A stretch of 29,674 nucleotides of DNA from an uncultured Collinsella sp. Its GTDB lineage: Bacteria; Actinomycetota; Coriobacteriia; Coriobacteriales; Coriobacteriaceae. Where the stretch lies: positions 1 to 29,674 of the forward strand of contig CAKUGH010000014.1 in the NCBI GenBank assembly GCA_934654605.1. Direction: 5' to 3'. This document shows, one piece after another, positions 1 to 10,700 of the stretch. Position 1 is the stretch's first letter. The number at the start of each line of letters is the position of its first letter. The notes under the pieces were generated by a model that worked only from the letters and a program-made list of their open reading frames with translations, searched no databases and was not told where the DNA came from. A program made the position numbers and the translations under genes.

Positions 1-138
1 TTGGTCGGCGACGTCGATTTTGATGCCGCGGAGCCGCTTGTTGGCGCGATTACGCCCGTGCCGGGCGGCGTGGGCGCTGTGACGACGGCGATTCTCGCCA
101 AGCACGTGATTGAGGCGGCCGAACGCACGGCAAAATAG
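1..138 (+). CDS. folD: FolD C-terminus (methylenetetrahydrofolate dehydrogenase/cyclohydrolase), 5' truncated by window edge
   Basis: Only the last 45 codons are present, read in frame 1 to TAG at 136-138. The peptide begins LVGDVDFD and contains [16 protein letters not shown], the conserved C-terminal signature of bifunctional FolD, where the PGGVG loop lies in the NADP-binding part of the dehydrogenase/cyclohydrolase fold. FolD interconverts 5,10-methylene- and 10-formyl-tetrahydrofolate in cytosolic one-carbon metabolism. The usual length is about 280-300 residues, so more than 80% of the gene lies upstream of the window. The family call is firm; activity cannot be judged from the tail alone. 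Confidence 0.9.
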   Translation: MVGDVDFDAAEPLVGAITPVPGGVGAVTTAILAKHVIEAAERTAK

Positions 139-176
139 GCGTTTTCAGGCTGTTTAGGGGGTTAGTTATATATCCC

Positions 177-406
177 GTGTGCAAAAAATGCCTAATATGA
201 GTACTGTTGCCTAGTCCGTTACATATCTTTGAGACTGATTTGACTCTCTAATGATATTCAATATCGTTAGGGAGTCTCTTTTATTAGACCTTTGGGGAAT
301 TACTTTACTCAATTTTTGGACAAATGGGGATTTCTATCGTCCAGAACAGTGAGATTTGCTGCTACTAAATTGGTGACAGTACTCATATTTGGCATTTTTT
401 GCACAC
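177..406. repeat. MITE-like element with 31-bp terminal inverted repeats
   Basis: Arms at 177-207 and 376-406 are inverted copies with one mismatch (position 193). The left arm starts GTGTGCAAAAAATGCC and ends GAGTACTGT; the right arm reads ACAGTACTCATATTTGGC inward. The 168-bp interior is A+T-rich compared with the flanking genes and contains a 16-bp hairpin (242-276) but no open frame that looks coding. The element fills most of the 355-bp gap between folD and the dipeptidase gene. It could be a non-autonomous mobile element or a pair of inverted regulator sites; no flanking target duplication is obvious. Confidence 0.5.
242..282 (+). terminator. Hairpin with T-rich tail, possible folD terminator
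   Basis: GACTCTCTAATGATAT (242-257) pairs with ATATCGTTAGGGAGTC (261-276) using two G-T wobbles and a three-base loop, then runs into TCTCTTTTA. The shape fits a rho-independent terminator reading rightward, about 100 bp after the folD stop. It lies inside the inverted-repeat element and could instead be an internal hairpin of that element. Confidence 0.5.
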
Positions 407-493
407 AGGGGTTGCCGGGGTCGCGGTTTCGCCCTTTTTGCGTCGAAGCGATACACTGTTGCCGTTTGATTTCTTCGCTCAAGGAGGATGCGC

Positions 494-2017
494 ATGCCGT
501 GCACAACGATTTTGGTTGGTAAGAACGCGAGCTATGACGGGTCGACGCTGGTTGCCCGCAACGAGGACTCGTCCAACGGGGTGTTTGAGCCCAAGCGTAT
601 GCGCGTGGTGCACCCCGACGAGCAGCCGCGCGTCTACACGAGCGTTCTGAGCCATCTGACCATCGAGCTGCCTGATAATCCCATGCGCTACACGAGCGTC
701 CCCGATGTCATCCCCGGTCACGGCATCTGGGCCGAGGCCGGATTCAATGAGCTCAACGTCGGGATGTCCGCAACCGAGACGCTCACCACCAACGAGCGCG
801 TCCGCGGCGCCGATCCGCTCGTGGACTATGTGCCCGCCAAGGGCAACGAGGGCGAGGACGGCTACGTCCCGGCGCAGCCCGGCGGCCTGGGCGAAGAGGA
901 CATGGTGACCCTGGTGCTGCCGTACGCCAAGTCCGCCCGCGACGGCGTGCGTATCCTGGGCGATCTGCTCGAGCGCTACGGCACCTACGAGAACAACGGT
1001 ATCGCCTTTAGCGACGTGGACGAGATCTGGTGGCTCGAGACCATCGGCGGTCACCACTGGATCGCCAAGCGCGTGCCCGATGACGCCTATGTGACCATGC
1101 CCAACCAACTGGGTATCGACAGCTTTGACCTGGACGATGCCGAAGGTGCCCAGGCCGATCACATGTGCTCCGCCGACCTGCGCGCCTGGATGGCCGAGTG
1201 GCATCTGGACCTGACGTTGGGCGTTGAGGGCGATGGTCCGGCTGCGGTCTTTAACCCGCGTGAGGCCTTTGGCTCGCACAGCGACAGCGACCACGTCTAC
1301 AACACGCCGCGCGCCTGGTACATGCAGCGCTGCCTCAACCCTAGCGACGTGTGGGACGGCCCCGACGCCGACTTTACGCCCGAGAGCGACGATATCCCCT
1401 GGAGCCGTGTGCCCGAGCGCAAGGTGACCATCGAGGACATCAAGTACGTGCTCTCGAGCCACTACCAGGGTACGGAGTACGACTGCTACGGCAGCAAGGG
1501 CACGCCCGCCACGCGCGGCGCCTACCGTCCCATCGGCATCAACCGCAACAGCCAGCTTGCCGTGCTGCAGCTGCGCCCCTACGCGCAACCGGCCTATCGC
1601 GCCGTGCAGTGGATGGCCTTTGGTTCCAACTCGTTTAACGCGCTGGTCCCGCTGTACGCCAACGTCGAGACCATGCCCGAGTACTACGCCGACACCCAGG
1701 CACGCGTGACGTCCGAGAACTTCTACTGGGCCAACCGCCTGATCGGCGCGCTGGCCGATGTCCGCTTCCATGAGTGCGGTCGCGCGGTGGAGGACTACCA
1801 GGAGAAGGTCGGCGGCATGGGCCACAAGCAGATTCACGACGTCGACGCCGCCGTGGCGGCGCTGCCCGAGGCTGAGGTGCCCGCCGAGCTCGCGCGCGCC
1901 AACGAGGCCTTCGCCGAGCGCGTGCGCGTGGAGACCGACGCCCTGCTGGGCAAGGTGCTCTACACCACGAGCTGCGCCATGAAGAACTCCTTCGCGATGA
2001 ACGACAATGTGAGATAA
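494..2017 (+). CDS. pepD: C69-family dipeptidase (PepD-like, Ntn hydrolase)
   Basis: A 507-residue protein beginning MPCTTILVGKNASYDGST. In peptidase family C69 the Cys of the (C)TTILVGK motif becomes the N-terminal nucleophile after removal of a short propeptide; here it is Cys3. The next conserved block, ARNEDS, is also present. The family hydrolyses a broad range of dipeptides in the cytosol. No signal peptide or membrane segment is seen. The start was set at 494 because AAGGAGG (481-487) lies 6 bases upstream; an in-frame ATG at 488 touches that Shine-Dalgarno sequence and is unlikely. Length fits the family (about 470-530). It stands alone downstream of the inverted-repeat element, so its promoter is probably in or beside that element. 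Confidence 0.93.
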   Translation: MPCTTILVGKNASYDGSTLVARNEDSSNGVFEPKRMRVVHPDEQPRVYTSVLSHLTIELPDNPMRYTSVPDVIPGHGIWAEAGFNELNVGMSATETLTTNERVRGADPLVDYVPAKGNEGEDGYVPAQPGGLGEEDMVTLVLPYAKSARDGVRILGDLLERYGTYENNGIAFSDVDEIWWLETIGGHHWIAKRVPDDAYVTMPNQLGIDSFDLDDAEGAQADHMCSADLRAWMAEWHLDLTLGVEGDGPAAVFNPREAFGSHSDSDHVYNTPRAWYMQRCLNPSDVWDGPDADFTPESDDIPWSRVPERKVTIEDIKYVLSSHYQGTEYDCYGSKGTPATRGAYRPIGINRNSQLAVLQLRPYAQPAYRAVQWMAFGSNSFNALVPLYANVETMPEYYADTQARVTSENFYWANRLIGALADVRFHECGRAVEDYQEKVGGMGHKQIHDVDAAVAALPEAEVPAELARANEAFAERVRVETDALLGKVLYTTSCAMKNSFAMNDNVR

Positions 2018-2089
2018 AACGTTTTTGTGTCGAACGTTCAATCTTGGGTACAAGAAGGCCAATGCAGTTGTTCATGATTGGAGCCAACC

Positions 2090-2506
2090 ATGGTTATGAA
2101 ATTCGATCAGCTTGTTAACGGCGCCATCAATGTGGGCTTTGGCGCCGCTGCCGTCGCCGTCGAGGGCGGCAAGAAGGTCCTTGACGACCTGGGCACCAAG
2201 GGTGAGCAGGTCCGCAAGGACGCCGCAACCCCCGATATCGCCCGCAGCGTGTCCGACATGTTTGAGCAAGCCGGCGGCACCATCTCCGACCTCACTGAGC
2301 GCCTGGGCATGCAGGGCGAGACCGCGGCGCAACGCGTGCTTGACGAGCTCATCCTTGCCCGCGTCCGCGTCATGACCGCCCCCGAGCGCACGGCCTTCCT
2401 GGCCCACGTGCGCGACATCGTCGATTCGGTCGAGGACAACGTGACCTCGGTGCCCGTCGAGTCCGTTGAGCCCGACGATGCAGAGGATGCCGAAGAGGCC
2501 GAGTAG
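2090..2506 (+). CDS. Small helical protein, phasin-like, paired with the ABC1 kinase gene
   Basis: A 138-residue soluble protein, starting MVMKFDQLVNGAINVGFGAAAVAVEGGKK, with a predicted helical body and a very acidic tail (VEPDDAEDAEEAE). The early G-rich, Ala/Val stretch followed by KKVLDDLGTKGEQ resembles short phasin-like proteins (polyhydroxyalkanoate granule-associated or regulator type), which I recall near UbiB-type genes in other Gram-positives; this similarity is weak. The start at 2090 has GGAG (2080-2083) 6 bases upstream. A TTG at 2078 is in frame but lacks a ribosome site. The stop is 8 bases before the next gene, so the two are probably co-transcribed. Function is not established. 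Confidence 0.75.
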   Translation: MVMKFDQLVNGAINVGFGAAAVAVEGGKKVLDDLGTKGEQVRKDAATPDIARSVSDMFEQAGGTISDLTERLGMQGETAAQRVLDELILARVRVMTAPERTAFLAHVRDIVDSVEDNVTSVPVESVEPDDAEDAEEAE

Positions 2507-2514
2507 CAGCGCAG

Positions 2515-4278
2515 ATGGCAGATTCCACCACCGATTACAACAATCAAGATCCCTTGTGTGACGAGGCGGCGGTTGTCGACGAGGTCGAGGCCGCCGTCTC
2601 GGGCGCTCGCAAGAAGCCGCGTGCCGTGGACATGGTGCCCGAAGAGCCCGACGCCATGGCGCCGGACGAGGAGTACCAGCTCACGCCCGCCGGTCGTCGC
2701 GAGCGCATCGGACAGATCGTCCGCCTGGTCAAAAAGTACCGCGTGTGGGACAACCTCACGCCGGTGCGCCTGCGCCGTCTGCTCGAAGAGCTTGGCCCCA
2801 TGTTCGTCAAGATGGGCCAGATTTTGGCCAACCGCTCCGAGATTCTGCCGCAGCGTTTTTGCGACGAGCTCCGTCGCCTGCGCTCCGACGTGGAGCCCGT
2901 GCCGTATGAGGTAGTGCTCCGCTGCCTGGAAGAAGAGTACGGTCAGCGTCTGGGGCAGATGTTCGACGCGATTGACCCCAGCCCGCTCGGTAGTGCGTCG
3001 CTTGCACAGGTGCATCGCGCCCGTTTGGTGACGGGCGAGGATGTGGCCGTCAAGGTGCAGCGCCCCGGTGCGCAGCAAGTCATGGCGCAGGACATCGACA
3101 TCATCCGCTCAGTGGTGCGCATCGTTTCCAAGTTCGTCAACACCGACCAGTTTGTCGACCTGCACGCCGTCGTCGAGGAGCTGTGGGCCTCGTTTCGCGA
3201 GGAGACCAACTTTTTGGCCGAGGCCAAAAACCTCAACGATTTCTATGAGTTCCATAAGAGTGTCCATGGCGTGACATGCCCTAAGTCCTATATGGATCTG
3301 TGTACCGAGCACGTCGTAGTCATGGATTACGTCGACGGCATCTCGATCGCCGACCCCGAGCGCCTGGTGGCCGAGGGCTATGACCTGGAAAAAATTGGCG
3401 CCGCGATTGTCGAGGACTACTCGACGCAGGTGCTAGACGACGGCTTTTTCCATGCCGACCCGCATGCGGGAAACATTATTCTCAAGGACGGCATCGTCTA
3501 CTTTATCGACCTGGGCATGGTCGGGCGCATGTCGAGCCACGACCGCGGTATCGTCAAGGACATGATTTTCGCCGTGGCCGAGGGCGACGTGCCCAAGCTC
3601 AAGGATTCGCTCATGCGTTTTGCCGTGACGCGCGGCGATTCGGCCGAGCTCGACCATTCGGCCTTTTTGTCCGATTTGGACTTTATCGTTGCCGACTTTG
3701 CGGGCCTCGACCTTAAGGACCTGGATATCGGTGAGTTTTTGACCTCACTGCTAAACCTGGCGCGCAAAAACGACGTTGAGCTGCCGAGTGTGGTGACGAT
3801 GTTTGCCCGCGGCATGGTGACACTCGAGGGTCTGCTGACCGAGTACATGCCCAACGTCAACATGATCCAGATCATCCAGGCACATATCAAAAATGAGAAG
3901 AGCACCTATGCCCGTGTGCGCGAGATGGGTCGCGATTTTGCGGCGAGCAGCTACCGTGCGGCCAAGGGTTCACTCGAGGCGGCCGAGTATCTGGGGCTGG
4001 CGTCGCGCATGCTCACGCGCGGTCAGCTCAAGCTGAACCTGCAGCTTATGAGTAGCGATAAGGCACTGCGTCAGATTGGCGGCATCGTCGATCGTATGTC
4101 GATGGCCATCGTCATCGCCGGCCTGTTTATCGGTTCGTCGGTGGTCTACTACGCGCGCATCGAGCCTGTTGTGTTTGGCATTCCGGTCATTGGCCTTTTT
4201 GGCTACGTGAGCGCGCTGGTGCTGGCACTCATGCTGGGGCGCGAGATCTGGCGCAACAGCCACGGCGGAAAGCACTAG
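2515..4278 (+). CDS. ABC1/UbiB-family atypical kinase, membrane-anchored
   Basis: A 587-residue ABC1 (AarF/UbiB) protein. Visible family motifs are KMGQ (99-102), the Ala/Ser loop PLGSASLAQVH (157-167) replacing a P-loop, AVKVQRP (178-184) with the ATP-lysine, HADPHAGN (313-320, catalytic loop) and DLGM (332-335, metal-binding). Two hydrophobic segments near the C-terminus (about 525-575) anchor it in the membrane. UbiB-family proteins are ATPases/kinases linked to isoprenoid-lipid (quinone) metabolism; the substrate here is unknown and no quinone biosynthesis genes are nearby. The first 55 residues are acidic and probably disordered. The gene follows the small helical protein after 8 bases and ends before a terminator at 4331. 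The start is supported mainly by spacing, since no strong ribosome site is visible. Confidence 0.9.
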   Translation: MADSTTDYNNQDPLCDEAAVVDEVEAAVSGARKKPRAVDMVPEEPDAMAPDEEYQLTPAGRRERIGQIVRLVKKYRVWDNLTPVRLRRLLEELGPMFVKMGQILANRSEILPQRFCDELRRLRSDVEPVPYEVVLRCLEEEYGQRLGQMFDAIDPSPLGSASLAQVHRARLVTGEDVAVKVQRPGAQQVMAQDIDIIRSVVRIVSKFVNTDQFVDLHAVVEELWASFREETNFLAEAKNLNDFYEFHKSVHGVTCPKSYMDLCTEHVVVMDYVDGISIADPERLVAEGYDLEKIGAAIVEDYSTQVLDDGFFHADPHAGNIILKDGIVYFIDLGMVGRMSSHDRGIVKDMIFAVAEGDVPKLKDSLMRFAVTRGDSAELDHSAFLSDLDFIVADFAGLDLKDLDIGEFLTSLLNLARKNDVELPSVVTMFARGMVTLEGLLTEYMPNVNMIQIIQAHIKNEKSTYARVREMGRDFAASSYRAAKGSLEAAEYLGLASRMLTRGQLKLNLQLMSSDKALRQIGGIVDRMSMAIVIAGLFIGSSVVYYARIEPVVFGIPVIGLFGYVSALVLALMLGREIWRNSHGGKH

Positions 4279-4330
4279 GGGCTGCGGCCGGCACCGCATT
4301 TTCCTATCACAAACCATAGCTTTTACCTTG

Positions 4331-4357
4331 GGCTTCGCCTGCGTGCGGGGCCTTTTT
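4331..4357 (+). terminator. Rho-independent terminator after the ABC1 kinase gene
   Basis: GGCTTCGC (4331-4338) pairs with GCGGGGCC (4345-4352), including two G-T wobbles, with a 6-base loop and a TTTTT run at 4353-4357. It separates the kinase transcript from the riboswitch-controlled transcript that begins just downstream. Confidence 0.6.
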
Positions 4358-4360
4358 GCG

Positions 4361-4369
4361 TGCTACCAT
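4361..4369 (+). promoter_or_regulatory. Possible extended -10 promoter for the riboswitch transcript
   Basis: TGCTACCAT fits an extended -10 (TGnTAnnnT) about 25 bases upstream of the cobalamin aptamer and directly after the terminator. Similar TGCTA-type sequences precede other genes here (18205, 21962, 23249). No convincing -35 is visible. Confidence 0.35.
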
Positions 4370-4393
4370 ATTGACGGTAATAATCGATGGCCT

Positions 4394-4566
4394 AGATGGT
4401 GGTGCGGAGACGCACGAATGCGCGGTTTTCCTGCGCGTTTGGGAGAATCGGGGTGCAAGTCCCCGGCTGTACCAGTAACCGTAATTCCTCTTGGTCCGGG
4501 ACGCACGCGTCGCAGATCGGACGGCGCGCCCGGGTCGTTAAGGTTAAGTCGGATCGCCTCCCATCT
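4394..4566 (+). promoter_or_regulatory. Cobalamin (adenosylcobalamin-type) riboswitch aptamer
   Basis: Family landmarks occur in order: a closing stem AGATGG (4394-4399) with CCATCT (4561-4566), a GC hairpin near 4419-4437, the GGGAGAATCGGGGTGCAAGT core at 4441-4460 with its CCCCGGCTG partner strand, CCAGTAACCGTAA (4472-4484), and the B12 box AAGTCGGATCGCCTCCC (4546-4562). No T-tract hairpin follows before the gene, so control is probably translational, by masking the ribosome site. Cobalamin riboswitches normally repress uptake or synthesis genes when B12 is plentiful. Here the aptamer precedes two transcobalamin-like surface proteins. Confidence 0.88.
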
Positions 4567-4708
4567 TGTACGCGGCTGCGGCGTACGCTGCTGGCACGCG
4601 TTGGGCTCTGGAAGGAAGGGGGCCCCGATGGGGGTACTCAAGCGCGATATGCGCGACGACGTGGGGCAGCCGTTGGGCAATGCTCCAAGTTCAGACAATA
4701 GGAGACAA

Positions 4709-7700
4709 ATGGATATGTTTGAGGACGAGCGCCAGCGCGCCTCGTGGCGTCGTCATGGGGCGATCGCACGCGGCGTAGCCAAGCGCGGTCTGGTGGCGTT
4801 TTTGGCCTTTGCCATGGCCTTTGGCACCACGCCGGCCCAGATGTGGGCCGAAGGCGCCGAGGGCATTGCCGAGGCCATGGCCCAGGCTGCGACGGCCGGC
4901 GAGGGCGCTGCAGCTGACGATAACGCTGCGGCCGATGCTGACTCGAATGGCGCCGCTGCCGAGGACGGCGCGGCTATCGGTGACACCGCTGCGAAAGCTG
5001 CAGGCAACGATAGCGCAACGGCCGATGGTGCCGCCGGCGCCGAGAACGCCGCGGCAGTAGCGTCCGTCGCTTCGGAGCAGGGCGAGGCAAAGGCCGCCGC
5101 CTCCGCCACGACGCTTACCAGCGAGGCTAAGGTCTACATCCAGGATTCCAAAGATAAGGACAGTTCTTGGTCCAATAAGTCCGGCGCGCTTAAAGCTGGC
5201 GACACGCTTTGGGCCAACATGTACGATGAGGTCGAGACCGAGGATTACTGGGGCGACCCTACGACCGAGACCAAATCGATTGCCAACCCCGGCACCTGGA
5301 ACTATACCTGGCTCGCAGCAGATGCCAAGGGCTACAGTACGGCTGACTATACTCAGGAACTGGGTCATGAGCAGTCGCTTGTTATCACGGGCGAGATGGC
5401 CGGCAAGTACATCATCTGCAAGGTTACGGTCGACGGCAAGGACTACTACGCTCCGGCATCTACGTATGATGGTTCGTTCAACAGCAACATCATCCCTGGC
5501 CCCGTGTTGGGCGCCGGGCAGATGGAGCTCAATAGCGTCAAGCTAAGCAGCGACATGCCTAGCATAGGCGACACCCTTACGGCGACTCCATATGTAAGCT
5601 ATTCGCAGCAGGCCCCCGCTGATGCCAAGGTCACCTACACCTGGTCCGCATCTACCTCGCAGTACTCGGGCTTTACCAAGATCGAGGGCGAGACGGGCGC
5701 TACGCTTACGGTGACCGATAACCTTGAAGGCAAGTACATTAAAGTTGAGGCCACTGCTGGCGTCAATACGGTAAACAAGACCACCTCCAGCAAGGTCAAG
5801 CAGGCCGGCGCAGTCGAGATCTCGGCCGTGTCCATCATCAACACCAAGGACAACACGAGCGTCTTTACGGTGGGCGATACCGCCCAGGCTCGCGCTAAGG
5901 AGAAGGGCGCCTCGACGTTTATCGACGCGGACAAGCTCAACTTCCAGTGGCAGTGCTCTGACACCAAGAGTGGCACGTATGCCGACATTGCGGGTGCCAC
6001 GGGTGAGACCCTCGAGCTTACCGACGCTTTGGGTGGCAAGTACCTCAAGTGCAAGGTGTCCTCGAAGATTGGCTCTTCGAGCTTGACCAACTCGACGGGC
6101 GCTCTCGTTGCTGCTGCCGGTTCAATTAATGTCACGAGCGTGACTATGAGCCCGACTTCGGGCAAAGTCGAGGTTGGTTCTACGATTACGGCGACCGCCA
6201 AGGCGGGTTCCACCGACGTCACCGCCGATTCGCATGTCACGTGGCAGTGGTATAAGGGCACCTCGAACTACGCGAGCTCGTGCAACACGCCTATCGAGGG
6301 TGAGACCGGTAATACCCTGACGGTGACCGCCGCCCTTAAGGGCTGCTACGTCGTGGCCAAGGCCAACGGCGGCTATGGCGAGCAGAAGCCCTACTATGCG
6401 GCGGGTCCTGTCTCCGTCGCTGGCCAAGTTGAGCTTTACGACGTGCAGTTCGAGGGCTCTCCCGCCACCAACGGCGTACGTGTGGGTGATACGCTCAAGA
6501 CTAAGGTGCGCAAAAAGGACGGCTCCAACTATCACTATATCGACCGCACCGATAACGTGACCTACCAGTGGCAGTATGCAAACAGCAGCTCGAGCTACGA
6601 CTCCGCCTATACCGATATCCCCGGTGCTACCGAGGCCGCCTATACCGTTGACGCCGCCTATGCCGGCAAGTACCTGCGCGTGAAGGTGACGAGCGAAAAT
6701 ACCGTCTCCAGCACGCAGAAGAAGAGCTCCTACGGCGGCACGCAGTCCGTTGCCCCGCTCGGCCCCGTGACGCTTAAGGGCCAGTACAAGCTGGCGGGCA
6801 TTGAGCTTGCCAATAAGAACGTTGTGCTCAGCGTGGGTTCAAAGATCACGCCGAGTGTGCAGGTTCCGGGTAGCTGGTCGGGCTCGACCAAGGACGTGCC
6901 CGACGATGCCGAGCTCACCATGGCGTGGTATGCCAAGGGCGAGGGCGATGCCGATTGGACCGAGCTCACCGACGGCATCGATAAGACCGATGGCAGCCTG
7001 ACCATTTCGGACGCGCTTGTTGGCAAGCGCATCAAAGTTACGGCGAGCGCCCTCGACAACACGGTTGAATGGGTTTCGTCCGATAGCGTCACCACGGCGG
7101 GGGAGTACAACCTGCTGCGCGTGATCGCCAACCCGCAGATCAATAGCGATTCGGTCCATCTCGTTTCGGGCGACGGCGTCAAGGCGACAGTGCAGGCCAA
7201 GCGCGCTGACGGTTCGGCCACCAACGGTATCGACGTCACCGGTCAGGCGACTGTTGCCTGGTATGCGGCGGACGATGCGAAGGCTCCGGAGGCCGACTGG
7301 ACGCTGCTGTCCGATATGTCGGGCGCCGAGGCGACGGTCTCGGCATCTGCTGCTGGCAAGTATCTGAAGGCTGTTGCCACGAGCGGCAGCTCGACGGTCG
7401 AGCTCGTCTCCGCCAACAAGGTTATCGCCGCGGGCTCGCTTGAGGCTGCAGTCCAAAAGCTCAACGATGCCAATAAGCAGATTGTTGTTGACTACAGCGC
7501 CAAGGGTGGCAACGTCAATGATGCGCTGAAGGCGCAGCTTGCCGATCTGGGATTTACCGACGTTGACGTTAAAGTCTCCGAGGGCGGCGTGCTCTTTGGG
7601 GCAAAGGACGCCAAGGCCACGGTCGGTATCTCCGACGCTCAGGATAAGACCAACGGCAATGTGACGTTCTTCTACATTGACCCCAACGACTACACCGGTT

Positions 7701-10700
7701 ACAACATCGACGGTCTGCGTAGCGCCGATGTGATGTTTGAGCTGTCGCGCGATGGCAAGACCGAGCATTACCAGCCCAACAAGTCGGTGCAGGTTGCTTG
7801 GGACGAGGCTAAACTGCAAGACCTTCTTGACGGAGCCGCCGAATCCCTGCAGATTGGCTACGCGGCGGGCGAGTCCGCCGATGGCGTGACCCAAAATGTC
7901 ACGCTTCCGTACAAGGCGGGTTCCGCAAAGAAATTCTCTGTTGAATGGACAAGCTCCGACACCGAGCGCCTGTTTGTTTCTGGTTATAGCTGGGAAGATA
8001 AGACGGGTAAGGTTTCGCGCGCATCGAGCGATCGCGATGTGACGCTGACCGCCAAGGTTACGGTTACGAGCGGCGACATCAAGCTTACCGGCTCGCACGA
8101 CTTCACCGTGACCGTCAAGGGCGATCCCGAGAAGGTCGCCGCCGACAAGAAGGCGCTGCAGGAGAAGGTCGATGCGGCCTTTACCTACGACAACATCAAG
8201 TACTCCGGCACCGACGCGGTCGCCAATAAGGACGGCCTAACCGCCGACCTGCAGATGCCGCGCACGAGCACGCTCAATATCGACGGCAAGTACTACAAGG
8301 TTGAGTACTCCGCCAGCACCGATGACATCACGTTTAACGGTTACAAGGGCACGGTCTATCAGCCGCTGCCTGGCACCGAGGCAGCGAAGACCAAGATCAC
8401 CCTCACGGTGACCGACAAGTCGAACGCCGAGGTCACGGCAAGCAAGACCCTCGACTTTGCGATTGCTCCGCAGGACCAGGGCGAGCTCGACGCCGAGCTG
8501 TTCCACCTGAGCCTTGCAAAGTCAACATTCTCTCAGGGAATTCTTGACGGGCAGGATGCGTCCAATGTAACGGGGAACTTGCATGCGCCGTTGAAGGTGT
8601 ACGGTCAGGGATATGCGGTTAACTGGTGCTATTCCTCTGAAGAGGCTGCTGGCCACTACGGCTTCGTGTTCAGCGAGCTCTCCGGCGGCACGGAGAACAC
8701 CTATCGTTTGCTCAAGTCGAGCAAACCGAGTGTTATCGCGCATGAGAACCTTATCCTCACTCAGCCCGAATACAACACGAAAGTCACGATTAGCGGCCGT
8801 CTGAAGAGTGAGCGTTTTGCCCGTTATGCCGAGCTCTATCCCGACAATTCGGACTACGCGGTACTTGCCGGCTTGGATGTTTCTGCGACGGTAAACGTCA
8901 AGGGAACGACGGGGCTCGACAACCCGAACGAGGGCAAGACCATTACGGTGACGGCCAAGGTCACGGGCGTTTCCGCAAGTGACGCCGGCGGCAACTACAC
9001 CGAGCAATCGGTGGTGCCCTTGACCGAGCTTACGCTTCCCGCCGACGAAGACACGACGGCCGAGTCGGTGCTCGAGCAGCTTATGACGGCTGCCGGTTGT
9101 ACGAACCTCGAAGCAAATGCATGGGGTCTTACGAGTGCGACGATGCCCGATGGCCGCGTGCTGAGCACAACGAGCGCCGCGCCGTACAGCTACTGGTCGT
9201 TCTTTGTAAACAATGGGTATGCGAGCGTCGGTGCCCCGAGCTATTTCCTTAAGAACGGCGATTGCGTCGAGTTCCGTTATGTTAAGGGTGACGGCACGCA
9301 GAAGCCCTCGACGGCTCCTGCTACCAATCCCGGAACGGAGCACCCCGATGTCGATGCGGCATGGAATGGTTTTGCGAACGGTGGCTCGGGATCCTCGACG
9401 GACGCCCTTACGCCTACAACAAAGACCGATACGCCTTCTTGGGCACTTAATCTTCTGACCGAAGAGCAGCAGAAGGCAGGTGCAAATTTCTCTGCGTCTG
9501 ACCCCATTGCCGCGAACGGAAAGGTATACCTTGTCACGGGTGCATCGGTGTGGAATGGAAAGACGTGGAATGCGGTCCTCAACGAGGTTGACCCCGAGAC
9601 GGGTTCCGTCGTGCGATCGCTTGAGCTTGGCTCTTCCATGGATAGCACCTGCCGTCCCGTTATTGCGCAGGGCATCATCCTGGTTCCGCTTTCGGGCGGC
9701 TATCTGCAGGCTGTTTCGGCAAAGACGTTTGAGACGCTTTGGTATTCCGATGCGTTTACGAAGCAGAACCTGTCTTCGTTGACCGTTGACGGCGACTACG
9801 TCTATATCAACACCCTTGATTATTGGTCTGGCGATAACGTACAAAACGGTACGGTCAGGCGCATCAATATTCACACGGGCGCCATCGCCGGTAGCGTCTC
9901 CGTCGCTGACGGAGGTTACTACTGGTCTGGCGGCCTGATGGTAAATGGCTACTATGTCGTTGGCGGAGATTTTGGCCAGGTGCGCGTATATTCCGCCGAT
10001 TTGTCAAAGCTTGTTGGTTCGATTAAGCTGTCCGGCGGCAATATTCGTTCGGCACTCGTTCTTCATGACGGCTTTGTATATGCGGTCACGCGCGACGATG
10101 GTACGCTGCACAAGCTGACCATTGGTTCGGATGGTTCCGTTACCGAGGCTGCGAAGGTGCAGTTTGCCGCATACTCGACTTCGACTCCCGTTTTCAGTGG
10201 TAAGTATGCTTTTATTGGCGGGGCAACCGCGAACAATTGGAAGTCTATGGCTAAGGCTAAGGCTAAGGCCAAGGCTAAGGCTACGGCTAAGGGCCTGCTT
10301 TCAATTATTGACCTCTCCGATATGAGTGTGAGGCAGATTACGAAGGCCGATGGCGAAGATCTTGGCTTTGAGTCCAAGGGCACGCCACTCGTCTCAACAC
10401 ATGATGGCGAGACGTACGTATATTTCACCTTGAACGGCGCCAAGGGCAATTGGCCTAACTACACTACCGGCGGTGGCGTGTACATGTACAAGCTGGGCGA
10501 TGCCGAGGCAACCGAGGTGTTCGTTCCCGGTTCTGGATATGCCAACTATTGCATGGCTTCGGTTGTCTGCGATCAGTTCGGCAATCTGTATTACACCAAC
10601 GATTCCGGCCACTTGTTCTGCGTGAAGTCTCAGTCCCATCGCGTCAAGTTTGATGCTCAGGGCGGCTCTGCGACTGGCGATCAGACGCCTGCTTCCGGTT

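Noticed and set aside
479..2062. 527-codon antisense frame over the dipeptidase gene
   Set aside because: A shadow frame of a G+C-rich gene; no family pattern, and the plus strand has C69 motifs and a ribosome site.
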